From positions 1 through 37,558 of IMG/VR virus record IMGVR_UViG_3300035670_000648: a DNA stretch of 37,558 nt; one strand, written 5' to 3'. The notes under the pieces were generated by a model. That model was not told where the DNA came from. It was given only the letters and a program-made list of their open reading frames with translations, and did no database searches. Shown here one piece after another: positions 24,183-31,270 of this stretch (within the stretch, counting starts at the first letter, position 1; each line of letters opens with the position of its first letter). This DNA is from a virus. The position numbers and the translations under genes were made by a program.

Positions 24183-24407
24183 ATGTCAGCATCATTTAAT
24201 CTACATAGACCAACTCTTAATAGAATAAGAGTGGATGTATTACGTCAGTCAGAAAACACAGCAGTGCTTGAGGTATATAACGAAGCAGCAACAGTCTCAG
24301 CAACCCTATTCTTCAACAACATTGATGAACTGCACGACTTTGTAGTCAAAGCGCTAGTCCTTGTTGATGAGAAACGAAACGAGATGCACGCAGCAGGGAT
24401 GCTATAA
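24183..24407 (+). CDS. Small hypothetical early protein (74 aa)
   Basis: ATG at 24183 after AAAGGGGAG. The 74 residues alternate beta strands and a final helix (VDVLRQSENTAVLEVYNEAA, DELHDFVVKALVLVDEKRNE), a compact alpha/beta layout. No Cys, no membrane segment. Not recognised; a small inhibitor or adaptor fold is possible. Confidence 0.55.
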   Translation: MSASFNLHRPTLNRIRVDVLRQSENTAVLEVYNEAATVSATLFFNNIDELHDFVVKALVLVDEKRNEMHAAGML

Positions 24408-24410
24408 TAA

Positions 24411-24506
24411 ATGTATGAAGTTATCTATCCACACATCTCAACAACAATCACCTGGCTCTACCTCATTGGCATTGGGTATTGCCTATACAGATGGGCTACT
24501 AAATGA
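24411..24506 (+). CDS. Micro membrane protein (31 aa) coupled to a transglycosylase
   Basis: ATG at 24411 gives 31 residues (MYEVIYPHISTTITWLYLIG, then IGYCLYRWATK). One hydrophobic span covers about residues 11-26 with basic residues after it. Its stop overlaps the start of the secreted transglycosylase (ATGA at 24503). The pairing of a tiny membrane peptide with a wall-degrading enzyme recalls a pinholin or helper peptide, but the ribosome-binding site is weak and the role is inferred only. Confidence 0.4.
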   Translation: MYEVIYPHISTTITWLYLIGIGYCLYRWATK

Positions 24507-24934
24507 AGAACAAATTAGCAGCGCTTGTCAGTTGGCTTGTGACGCTTTCCTCAGCAGTATTTCCAGCGCAGTCGTCAGCAACAGCAGAAAACAACAAGTC
24601 AGAAGACAAGTCACCAGTCAAGAAACATCAGAAGGAAATACGCTGGACAAAATCCTTGAGCAAGTATTACGCCAAGGCTCTCATCTCAGCACAGTATGAA
24701 GACTGGAGTAAGGCTGAGTACAAAGCATTGCTTAAATTGTGGGGCAAAGAATCGGCGTGGGACCATACAGCAGATAACCCTAAGTCATCTGCCTTTGGTA
24801 TTCCACAGTTGTTAGGCTTAAAACCTACTACGCCAGCGCCCGAGCAGATTGCTCGGGGCTTGGCGTATATCAAACACCGATACGACAAACCATCAATTGC
24901 TTGGGCGCATTGGCGCAAGCACGGATGGTATTAG
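24503..24934 (+). CDS. Secreted lytic transglycosylase-like muralytic enzyme
   Basis: A 143-residue protein. Residues 1-27 are a signal peptide (KNK, hydrophobic core LAALVSWLVTLSSAVF, likely cleavage after Ala). A charged linker follows. Residues 65-143 resemble the small SLT/lysozyme-like domain of actinobacterial secreted proteins: LLKLWGKESAWDHTADN with the likely catalytic Glu83, SSAFGIPQLL, GLAYIKHRYDKPSIAWAHW and terminal HGWY. It would cleave peptidoglycan outside the membrane. It lies in the early block, far from the late lysis genes. The family call is good; the timing role is open. Confidence 0.75.
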   Translation: MKNKLAALVSWLVTLSSAVFPAQSSATAENNKSEDKSPVKKHQKEIRWTKSLSKYYAKALISAQYEDWSKAEYKALLKLWGKESAWDHTADNPKSSAFGIPQLLGLKPTTPAPEQIARGLAYIKHRYDKPSIAWAHWRKHGWY

Positions 24935-24969
24935 ATTTGATTAGGCAGATGCCAAGAGGTTGCTGAATA

Positions 24970-25091
24970 GGGTTGAGGACTATAGCCAGAAAAACCCGTA
25001 CCTAATCATTAGGTTTCTCTCTTGATAAGCCCCGCTATTTATAGTGGGTATTCCTAGAGAGATTGTCCTGAGCACGACACTAAACTGCTCA
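24970..25091 (+). promoter_or_regulatory. Structured leader upstream of the DUF932 gene
   Basis: A 176-base gap (24935-25110) contains successive helices: GGGTT/AACCC (24970-24997); ACCTAA-TCA-TTAGGT (25000-25014); TCTCTC/GAGAGA (25016-25021 with 25057-25062) enclosing CCCGCTAT/ATAGTGGG (25031-25048); and TGAGCA/TGCTCA (25069-25091). The gene then starts after AAAGGAG. It may be a structured 5' UTR or a small RNA. No known riboswitch or tRNA pattern is recognised. Confidence 0.5.
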
Positions 25092-25110
25092 CACAAACAA
25101 AGGAGAAACA

Positions 25111-26100
25111 ATGACAACTATGACAGCAGTACCCAAAAAGAATCTATCTAATTGGGTCAAGTCTGGTGTTGCAGTAACAGCAACATCAGCCAGTGATGTA
25201 GCCAGACAAGCAGGGCTTGACTGGACAGTATCACTGCACGATATGACAGCGTCTTACACAATCCCAGGCGCAGGTCAGCCAATCTCTATACCAGTTCGCA
25301 ATAAGAAAGCAGTCATCAAGACAACACCATTCGGTAACGTAGACAACATCGGTGTAGTCGGCAACAGATATCAGGTCTTTCAGAACGGTGAGATATTCTC
25401 AGCGCTGGATAGCCTGATTGATTCAGGTGAAGCACGCTATGCAGCAGCAGGTGAGTATGACCACGGCGCAAAAGTATGGATGTTGCTTTCATTACCATAT
25501 GAAATCAATGTAGCCAATGACCCACACGCAGCATTTATCCTGGCTAAGACTAGCCACGATGGCAGCAGCGCAGTAGTTATCAAGCCAATCATTGAGCGTC
25601 TGTTCTGTGCCAATCAGATTAATAAAATCTATCGTGGCAAGAACAAGTTTACTTATACCTTGCGCCATACCAGTGGCAGCAAATTAGAAGTCAGCGAGAT
25701 AAGATATATCTTGGATATGACTTATCAAAACACACAGGAATACACTGCACTTGCTGGTAAACTGATGAGTAAAGAAGTTGAAAGGGAACACGCTCTTAAT
25801 TACTTTAAGAAAGTATTCCCGCTACCTACTACCATAGAGAACAAGCCATTGTCCTTGCTATCTACTGGTGAGAAGATGCAGTTAACCCGTGCCAATACAG
25901 CACGACACAAGGCTGCTAACATCTACTTCAACAGCGAGACACAAGAGAACATCAGAGGAACTGAGTTCGGTTTGTGGCAATCCATTGTTGAGTATGCCGA
26001 CCACGGCAAGCAGGATTCAGGTACTAAGACAGGCATCCGTGCTATGTCAGGTGGCTCTGATAACCTCAAGTTACGTGCATTAGAACTACTAACAGCATAA
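25111..26100 (+). CDS. DUF932-family protein
   Basis: A 329-residue protein of the phage/plasmid DUF932 type. Recognisable segments: VRNKKAVIKTTPFGNVDNIG, VGNRYQVFQNGEIFSALDSL, a GAKVWMLLSLP strand, then PIIERLFCANQINKIYRGKN and a helical C-terminal half with IRGTEFGLWQSIVEYADHGK. The family is widespread in phages and plasmids. Its biochemical function is not settled; roles in DNA metabolism have been proposed. It has its own AAAGGAG site behind a structured leader, which suggests separate control. Confidence 0.8.
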   Translation: MTTMTAVPKKNLSNWVKSGVAVTATSASDVARQAGLDWTVSLHDMTASYTIPGAGQPISIPVRNKKAVIKTTPFGNVDNIGVVGNRYQVFQNGEIFSALDSLIDSGEARYAAAGEYDHGAKVWMLLSLPYEINVANDPHAAFILAKTSHDGSSAVVIKPIIERLFCANQINKIYRGKNKFTYTLRHTSGSKLEVSEIRYILDMTYQNTQEYTALAGKLMSKEVEREHALNYFKKVFPLPTTIENKPLSLLSTGEKMQLTRANTARHKAANIYFNSETQENIRGTEFGLWQSIVEYADHGKQDSGTKTGIRAMSGGSDNLKLRALELLTA

Positions 26101-26113
26101 AGGAGATATGCAA

Positions 26114-26551
26114 ATGGAGATACTAATTAACAATGAAGATGGTAGCACTACCAAATTCACAGAAGATATGGCAGTCACTGCTATTAAAGAGCGTGACCAA
26201 CTACGCAAAGACCTAGCAGATAAGACGGAGTGGAATAGCCGTCACTCAGACCGTATTGCTAGTATCAGAGGGGCGGTTTACGACTTCTTTGTAGAGCGTC
26301 ACGAAACTAGCGAAACAAAAATTACTTGCACAGTGGATGATGTAAATGATTTACTATCCAGCATTGGTGCAAATAAACTCAAGCGTCTATTCACAATTAC
26401 TGGTCAGGTTAACTTCGTAATTACGGATGTAGAAGCAGATGATGAGGACGATGCCAATGACATTGTCAACAACGAACTGCAGTTAGAGTTCGGTGGAGAT
26501 GGCAACTTAGATGATTGGGATGTTGACATAAGAGACACTAACGAGCAGTAA
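26114..26551 (+). CDS. Hypothetical acidic protein
   Basis: From ATG at 26114 this is 145 residues. The ATG at 26108 is only two bases from AGGAG, whereas 26114 has an eight-base spacing. A coiled-coil N-terminal half (AIKERDQLRKDLADKTEWNS) is followed by a beta-strand region (TITGQVNFVITDVEADDEDD) and a strongly acidic C-terminus. Acidic small proteins in early phage regions are sometimes DNA mimics, but nothing here proves that. Not recognised as a named family. Confidence 0.55.
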   Translation: MEILINNEDGSTTKFTEDMAVTAIKERDQLRKDLADKTEWNSRHSDRIASIRGAVYDFFVERHETSETKITCTVDDVNDLLSSIGANKLKRLFTITGQVNFVITDVEADDEDDANDIVNNELQLEFGGDGNLDDWDVDIRDTNEQ

Positions 26552-26560
26552 CACGCCTTC

Positions 26561-26664
26561 AGATAGTGCCATTGTTATCCCTTCCGTCTGGTACTATCTA
26601 ACATAAGGGAGTGGGCTGGCTTTTAGTCTCCTTTTCTGCCAGCCCACACCTCTAAACAGGAGAC
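26561..26664 (+). promoter_or_regulatory. Tandem hairpins with a loop complementary to the next SD
   Basis: Hairpin 1: AGATAGTGCC (26561-26570) with GGTACTATCT (26590-26599). Hairpin 2: GTGGGCTGGC (26611-26620) with GCCAGCCCAC (26638-26647), perfect. The loop of hairpin 2 contains GTCTCCT (26626-26632), the exact complement of AGGAGAC (26658-26664), the ribosome-binding site of the nuclease gene at 26673. A pseudoknot that hides this site is possible. Confidence 0.5.
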
Positions 26665-26672
26665 GAGGATTA

Positions 26673-27461
26673 ATGAAACTTGAGATAGAACGTGACCGCT
26701 ATGGTCGCCCGATGGTGCGCCCTCCTAAAGGCGGTAAGGCAGAGGCATATACCAGGGCTACAACAATAGCCAACAGTCTTGATGACCCATCAGCATTGAC
26801 CGCCTGGAAAATGCGGATGGCAGCAATTGGTTTATCAGTTCGCAGCGACTTGCTTCTTGCAATTAACGCAGCACAAGATGACAAGATGGCTATCAATAAA
26901 TATATAGAGGATGCTATGGAAGTAGCAGGTGCTAGCAAAGCAGCAACTATTGGCACCGCATTACATACCTTTGCAGAGAAAATAGATTTGGGACTAGAAG
27001 TTAATGTCCCGAACGAGTGGGCAGGGGACCTAATTGCCTACGAGCAAGCAACAAAACAACTAAATAAAATCTTTATAGAACAGTTCTGCGTGCTAGACAA
27101 GTACAAAATTGCTGGCACACCAGACAGAGTTGTTGAATATAAAGGTGAAAGATTCATTGCAGATATAAAGACAGGTCGCATAGACCATCCGAATAACATA
27201 GCAATTCAGTTAGCAATCTATGCTAACGGGTTGCCTTACTTTGTGGATACGGCAACCCGTGGTAAATGGGGAGACGTAAACAAAGAGAAAGCAATCATCA
27301 TCCATCTTCCTGCTGGTACAGGCTTGTGCAAACTAGTCTGGATTGACATAGCAGAAGGCTGGCAAGGTGTACAATTTGCAATGAAGGTCAGACAGTGGCG
27401 AGACAAAAAGGGTCTAGTCACTCCATTCACAGAGCAAGGAGAAGATAGTGTCATCAACTGA
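26673..27461 (+). CDS. RecB/Cas4-like PD-(D/E)XK exonuclease
   Basis: A 262-residue nuclease. The PD-(D/E)XK core is visible: an upstream His in GTALHTF (His98), GTPD at 148-151, DIKTG at 164-168 and the QLAIYA helix at 179-184, all typical of RecB-like nucleases. These proteins process DNA ends in recombination-dependent replication or degrade host DNA. Next to an SSB-like protein, an ATPase and a resolvase-like nuclease, a recombination/replication role is likely. Translation may be controlled by the hairpins just upstream. Confidence 0.8.
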   Translation: MKLEIERDRYGRPMVRPPKGGKAEAYTRATTIANSLDDPSALTAWKMRMAAIGLSVRSDLLLAINAAQDDKMAINKYIEDAMEVAGASKAATIGTALHTFAEKIDLGLEVNVPNEWAGDLIAYEQATKQLNKIFIEQFCVLDKYKIAGTPDRVVEYKGERFIADIKTGRIDHPNNIAIQLAIYANGLPYFVDTATRGKWGDVNKEKAIIIHLPAGTGLCKLVWIDIAEGWQGVQFAMKVRQWRDKKGLVTPFTEQGEDSVIN

Positions 27462-27909
27462 GGCACCAATCAGTATCACAGTTAAATCACCAGCAGGCAG
27501 TTTGATTACTGTCCGCGCCGAAACAGGAAACCAACTTGATAACCTAGTAGTTGAGGCGTTGGAAGCAATCAAATCTGCAGTAGCAGAGTTAGAGTCTGCA
27601 GCAAAAAACCAATCTAGCCCAGCACCTATGACAACCGCACAGGTTGCAGCAAGCCTGGGCGCTAGCATCGTAGACAATGCACCAGCACCAACAAATAGTT
27701 GGGCATCTACATCAGCACCATCAGTAGGTGGCGGACGTGCTTGCCCTCACGGCAAGATGACTGCTATCCAAGGCACAGGTAAAGACGGCAAAATGTACCG
27801 TGGTTATTTCTGCCCAGCACCAAAAGGTGCATTTGATAAGTGCAAGAATGACTATGTTCGTATTGGCACAGCCGATTGGAATACATTTGTTCCTGACCAA
27901 GTGAAGTAA
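27448..27909 (+). CDS. Phage protein with C-terminal Cys motif
   Basis: GTG at 27448 overlaps the nuclease gene by 14 bases (AAGGAG upstream), 153 residues. The N-terminal half is a coiled helical segment (NLVVEALEAIKSAVAELESA), then a Ser/Pro/Ala linker. The C-terminal 55 residues have ACPHGKMTAIQGTGKDGKMY, GYFCP and DKCK, a Cys/His zinc-binding-like module I recall from other phages beside replication genes. It may bind DNA or the ATPase that follows. Function not established. Confidence 0.65.
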   Translation: MSSTEAPISITVKSPAGSLITVRAETGNQLDNLVVEALEAIKSAVAELESAAKNQSSPAPMTTAQVAASLGASIVDNAPAPTNSWASTSAPSVGGGRACPHGKMTAIQGTGKDGKMYRGYFCPAPKGAFDKCKNDYVRIGTADWNTFVPDQVK

Positions 27910-28727
27910 TGAGAACACTCAAGCGAAGCATCAGCAAAGCAGAGGTAGGTGGCGAGCCATTGCCACCCGCCTTTGCGGCGTTTGAGCGAGCAGGAATTAT
28001 CCTGCGCCGTGCAGAAATTACGATGATTGCTGGCACCCCAGGTGCAGGTAAGTCATCAGTTGCACTGGCAATCGCAGCCAGAGCCAAAGTTCCTACGCTG
28101 TACTTCAGCGCAGATACCAACGCTCACACTATGGCTATGCGATTAGTTGCTATGTCTAGCCGTATCTCACAGCAAGCAGCAGAGCAGTTACTAAAGCGTG
28201 ACCCAGCCAAAGCAGAAGAAGTTCTTGTTATGAACAACCACTTGTTCTGGTCTTTTGAATCAACACCAACTCTAAAAGATTTGGATGATGAGGTCAGTGC
28301 ATTTGAAACTGTATGGGGCAGAAGTCCTACGCTTATTGTTGTAGACAATCTAATGGATATAGCAATGGATGGACACGAAGAATTCCAAGGTATGCGTGCA
28401 GCAATGAAGGAGTTAAAGTATCTTGCAAGAGATACCAACTCAGCCGTGCTTGTTCTGCACCATACTAAGGAAGGCTTTGAGGGCTATCCCTGCCAGCCAC
28501 GGTCAGCCATTCAGGGTCTGGTCAACCAGATACCAGCAATGGTTCTGACTATCGGTCAGATGAAACAAGGTGATGATACCTATCTCTGCGTAGCCCCAGT
28601 CAAAAACAGATACGGGCGAGCAGACCAGACAGGTAACAACTATGTCAGCCTTGCTTTCAACCCTGACAATATGTATTTAGACGATGTTCAAATTAAGTAT
28701 GCACAGGAGACTATGTATGGAGACTAA
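27909..28727 (+). CDS. DnaB/RecA-like replicative ATPase
   Basis: A 272-residue P-loop ATPase. Walker A AGTPGAGKSS at about 41-50, Walker B LIVVDN at 142-147, and LVLHHTKEG at 181-189, matching the RecA-type core shared by DnaB helicases and RadA-like proteins. The N-terminal 25 residues are too short for a DnaB N-terminal domain, so it is a core-only form. With the adjacent primase genes it probably supplies helicase activity at the fork; a recombinase-like role is the alternative. Overlaps the preceding gene by one base (TAATG). Confidence 0.8.
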   Translation: MRTLKRSISKAEVGGEPLPPAFAAFERAGIILRRAEITMIAGTPGAGKSSVALAIAARAKVPTLYFSADTNAHTMAMRLVAMSSRISQQAAEQLLKRDPAKAEEVLVMNNHLFWSFESTPTLKDLDDEVSAFETVWGRSPTLIVVDNLMDIAMDGHEEFQGMRAAMKELKYLARDTNSAVLVLHHTKEGFEGYPCQPRSAIQGLVNQIPAMVLTIGQMKQGDDTYLCVAPVKNRYGRADQTGNNYVSLAFNPDNMYLDDVQIKYAQETMYGD

Positions 28728-28896
28728 GATTTGGGAATACTCTTTCGCAAAGGAAGATGTAGAAACTCTACTTGCCAAACCAATAACAGATGGTGAGTGG
28801 AACATTATTGTTGATGAACTATATAACAATGATGAGTTATACAATGCACTAACTACGCTAGCAATGGATGTAGCAAGGGATGTATTAAATAGTTGA
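28717..28896 (+). CDS. Small acidic hypothetical protein (59 aa)
   Basis: ATG at 28717 overlaps the end of the ATPase gene, with AGGAG eight bases upstream; 59 residues (METKIWEYSFAKEDVETLLA). Acidic and helical, with DELYNNDELYNALTTLAMD. Its TGA overlaps the TTG start of the next gene. Not recognised; possibly an accessory of the replication proteins. Confidence 0.55.
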   Translation: METKIWEYSFAKEDVETLLAKPITDGEWNIIVDELYNNDELYNALTTLAMDVARDVLNS

Positions 28897-29237
28897 GCAG
28901 CGCAGCCAAACGCAAGGGTAGCCAAGCAGAACGAGATGTAGTTGCTTGGCTTAAAGCCAATGGCTTTCCGTATGCAGACCGCAGATTAGCAGGCGCAACG
29001 CTAGACAAAGGCGATATTAGCGGTGTGCCAGGAGTTACCATTGAGATTAAAAACCACGCTAAGATGGACCTTGCAGGTTGGACAGCAGAGTTAGAAGTAG
29101 AGATGAAGAATGACGGTGCTTGGACAGGCACAGTTTTACACAAACGTAAAGGCAAAGGAGATGTCGGACAGTGGTATGCGACTATGCCAGCACAGGTATG
29201 GTTAGAACTACTTAAGAAAGCAGATGGAAAAACATAG
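28893..29237 (+). CDS. Holliday-junction-resolvase-like nuclease
   Basis: A TTG start at 28893, 114 residues. KGSQAERDVVAWLKANG (Glu13), LDKGDISGVPGVTIEIKN with Asp41, Glu51 and Lys53 form the PD-(D/E)XK pattern of archaeal/phage resolvase-like and VRR-NUC-like small nucleases. It could resolve branched DNA before packaging. It is the second nuclease of this superfamily in the operon, with a different layout. It overlaps the primase start by 14 bases. Confidence 0.75.
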   Translation: MSSAAKRKGSQAERDVVAWLKANGFPYADRRLAGATLDKGDISGVPGVTIEIKNHAKMDLAGWTAELEVEMKNDGAWTGTVLHKRKGKGDVGQWYATMPAQVWLELLKKADGKT

Positions 29238-29616
29238 CATTGCAGCCTACCTACAATACGTAGGCGCCACCCTGCCTAGGGAGGGCAGTGGTTGGCGCAA
29301 GATGAAATGCCCATTCCACGGAGACAAACACGCATCTGCTGGTATCAATTTTGAACAACAAAGATTTAAGTGCCACGGATGTGGCATTGGTGGAGACGTA
29401 TACGATTTGATTATGGAAAGAGAAGGAGGCAACTATCGTGAGGCTGTCAAATTCGCAGAGACAATTTCTCCTACAGGCAACGACAGAATACGCCCAGCAC
29501 ATACATCTAGCAGCAGACTATCTCGCAACAAGGGGTCTGTCGGTAGACGAAGCCAGGAAGTTTCATTTAGGAGTAGTGGAGAATCCATTGCCAGGTCACG
29601 AAGGCTACAAGGGTAA
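29224..29616 (+). CDS. Primase zinc-binding subunit (CHC2 domain), 5' part of a split primase
   Basis: A 130-residue ORF. Residues 1-82 are a CHC2 primase zinc domain: Cys29-x2-His32-x17-Cys50-x2-Cys53 (KCPFHGDK, RFKCHGCGIGGDVYDLIM), then a helical EGGNYREAVKFAETI segment. Residues after about 83 are Arg/Ser-rich and read like an out-of-frame tail, because the +1 frame of the same bases (from 29438) encodes the start of the TOPRIM part. The two halves of a DnaG-type primase thus lie in two frames with 179 bases of overlap. Either a two-chain primase or a programmed frameshift is possible. Confidence 0.8.
   Translation: MEKHSIAAYLQYVGATLPREGSGWRKMKCPFHGDKHASAGINFEQQRFKCHGCGIGGDVYDLIMEREGGNYREAVKFAETISPTGNDRIRPAHTSSSRLSRNKGSVGRRSQEVSFRSSGESIARSRRLQG
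29423..29440 (+). promoter_or_regulatory. Internal SD and GTG start for the TOPRIM half
   Basis: AAGGAGG (29423-29429) lies eight bases before GTG (29438-29440), inside the coding sequence of the zinc-binding half. This is among the best ribosome-binding sites in the window and argues that the second frame is started independently. A strong internal site can also stimulate frameshifting. Confidence 0.65.
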
Positions 29617-30067
29617 GTTAGTTATCCCATACAGCACCCCATCAGGGGTGGTTGACCTGCGGTTTCGTTCTATCCACGGTGAAGACCCTAAGTACATTGG
29701 CTTGCCAGGAGCAAAGACAACTATGTTCAATGCCCAGGCTGTGTTAAATGCAGACCAGTATATCTGTGTCACCGAAGGTGAGATTGACTGCATAACAGTA
29801 GTAACTAAGACAGGACACCCAGCCGTTGGCATACCAGGTGCTAATAATTGGAAGCCCTACTACACAAAAATACTTGACGACTTTGATACAGTTATAGTCC
29901 TAGCAGATGGTGACAATCCAGGGCTGGAGTTCGGTAAGAAAGTCAGCAGAGAATTAGGAAATGTAAACATAGTTCAGATGCCAGAAGGACACGATGTTAA
30001 CAGCATTGTGCTACAGGAAGGAGTACAATTTTTAGATGAGCGAATTAGAAAATGTATCAATGGATGA
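29438..30067 (+). CDS. Primase TOPRIM subunit, 3' part of a split primase
   Basis: A 209-residue ORF in the +1 frame relative to the zinc-binding half. Residues 25-50 (AADYLATRGLSVDEARKFHL) match the segment that precedes the catalytic core in DnaG-type and phage primases. A beta-rich part follows (KLVIPYSTPSGVVDLRFRSI), then a TOPRIM domain with the Glu motif VTEGEIDCITV (about 111-121) and the DxD motif VLADGDN (Asp157, Asp159). It makes RNA primers with the zinc-binding subunit and the adjacent ATPase. Independent start at GTG 29438 is favoured. Confidence 0.8.
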   Translation: MRLSNSQRQFLLQATTEYAQHIHLAADYLATRGLSVDEARKFHLGVVENPLPGHEGYKGKLVIPYSTPSGVVDLRFRSIHGEDPKYIGLPGAKTTMFNAQAVLNADQYICVTEGEIDCITVVTKTGHPAVGIPGANNWKPYYTKILDDFDTVIVLADGDNPGLEFGKKVSRELGNVNIVQMPEGHDVNSIVLQEGVQFLDERIRKCING

Positions 30068-30347
30068 ACTTGAGGGAGTCTGGATACACATAGCAGCCAA
30101 CCCTCTACTAATGGGTATCCCACTATCAGAAAAGAAGGGCATTGATTTACTCTCAGCCCTGCACGATATATACAAAGCAATGAAAGTAGATTTAGAGTCA
30201 GCACAGATGCTACTCACCCTACTAGCCAATGTCTTAGTGGCAGCAGCACAAGGTGATGGCGATGAGGTAGTAGAAGAAGTAATAGTTATGGAAGCAATGG
30301 CAGCCTTTGATAAAGAGTCAAAGAAGGTATTAGATGAAGGACGTTAA
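30036..30347 (+). CDS. Hypothetical acidic helical protein
   Basis: A 103-residue protein overlapping the primase end by 32 bases and the next gene by 14. Almost entirely helical and acidic (MSELENVSMDELEGVWIHIA, ANVLVAAAQGDGDEVVEEVI). A Leu-rich central stretch (ESAQMLLTLLANVLVAAAQG) is hydrophobic but probably a packed helix rather than a span. Not recognised. Confidence 0.55.
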   Translation: MSELENVSMDELEGVWIHIAANPLLMGIPLSEKKGIDLLSALHDIYKAMKVDLESAQMLLTLLANVLVAAAQGDGDEVVEEVIVMEAMAAFDKESKKVLDEGR

Positions 30348-30639
30348 AGACCTAGATGACATCTTAATGGAACTTAAAATAGTTATGGTGCAGAAGCACC
30401 AAGACTACGGACCATACAACATAGCCCACGCACCAGGTGGACCTACCAATGGTTTACTAGTTCGGATGCACGACAAGATGGAACGGCTAAAGAATCTTTA
30501 CTACAACCGCAAAGGCAACACGCCGAACTATGAAAGTATAGAAGATTCCTACAAAGACCTGGCAAACTATGCCATAATAGGACTATTGGTACAAAGAGGT
30601 CAATGGGAAGGCACAGGTGGAGGCAGAATACCTAACTGA
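30334..30639 (+). CDS. Nmad1/DUF1599-like protein
   Basis: A 101-residue protein with KHQDYGPYNIAHAPGGPTNG, LLVRMHDKMERLKNLYYN and ESIEDSYKDLANYAIIGLL. This set (DYG, RxxDKxxR, EsxxDxxxDlanYa) is the signature I know for DUF1599, also named nucleotide modification-associated domain 1. The family is found in phages, sometimes with base-modification genes, and is related to MazG-like nucleotide-handling folds. No hydroxymethylase or similar enzyme is visible in the window, so the substrate is unknown. Confidence 0.75.
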   Translation: MKDVKDLDDILMELKIVMVQKHQDYGPYNIAHAPGGPTNGLLVRMHDKMERLKNLYYNRKGNTPNYESIEDSYKDLANYAIIGLLVQRGQWEGTGGGRIPN

Positions 30640-31270
30640 ATATGACGCATTAGTAGCGTCATTAGCCATTGAATACCACAGAAAGTATCCGATGGTAGAG
30701 AGTCTAGATATACAGCAGATTCTCTGGTTATGGTTCATTACCCATCCCACAAAATATGTAGAGTGGTCAGCCCTTGACCAAAAAGATAAAGACAAACTAA
30801 TAGCCAAGTCTCTCCGCAATGCAGCCGTTAAGTTTTGCGAGAAGGAAAAAGCAAAGGCAGTCGGCTACGAGTTGCTTGACCTGTACTACTACGACTCAAC
30901 AGTGGTTGAGGCATTTCTGCCTAGCATTATCTCTGAGTCATATGAAATACCAACCAAGATTAAAGACTTAAACTTTAAGTTCAGCAAGGCAGAGAACAGC
31001 AGTGATGGCAACAACTGGCTAGTGTTAAGGTCAGATATAGCCAATGCTTTCTTTAAACTTACAGAGGCTAAACAAAATGTCCTGCGGGTCAGGTTCAGCA
31101 CAGAGAATAATGAGTGGAACCTTATAGCAAAGGACTTAAAGACAACACCAGATGGTGCCAGGATGAAAGTCCAGCGTGCTATCAACTCACTTATCCGCAA
31201 CCTAGGTGGATGGAGACCATACCAAGATGAAGATGTACCACAGACAGAGCAGGACGATGACGGAGAGTAG
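30617..31270 (+). CDS. Sigma-factor-like HTH protein
   Basis: A GTG start at 30617 (GGGAAGG six bases upstream), 217 residues. The C-terminal part, about residues 140-200, reads NAFFKLTEAKQNVLRVRFST, then EWNLIAKDLKTTPDGARMKV and AINSLIRNLGGWRP, close to a sigma region 4 layout. The N-terminal part (QQILWLWFITHPTKY) is helical and could be a reduced region 2. It is a candidate for switching host RNA polymerase to late phage promoters. A plain DNA-binding regulator is the alternative. Confidence 0.55.
   Translation: MEAEYLTEYDALVASLAIEYHRKYPMVESLDIQQILWLWFITHPTKYVEWSALDQKDKDKLIAKSLRNAAVKFCEKEKAKAVGYELLDLYYYDSTVVEAFLPSIISESYEIPTKIKDLNFKFSKAENSSDGNNWLVLRSDIANAFFKLTEAKQNVLRVRFSTENNEWNLIAKDLKTTPDGARMKVQRAINSLIRNLGGWRPYQDEDVPQTEQDDDGE

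Noticed and set aside
24361-24699. Plus-strand 112-residue ORF over the transglycosylase start
   Set aside because: It is in another frame from the signal-peptide transglycosylase, has no recognisable domain, and its codons overlap two better frames.
24935-25110. tRNA gene in the gap before DUF932
   Set aside because: The stems do not form a cloverleaf, and there is no T-loop consensus or plausible acceptor stem.
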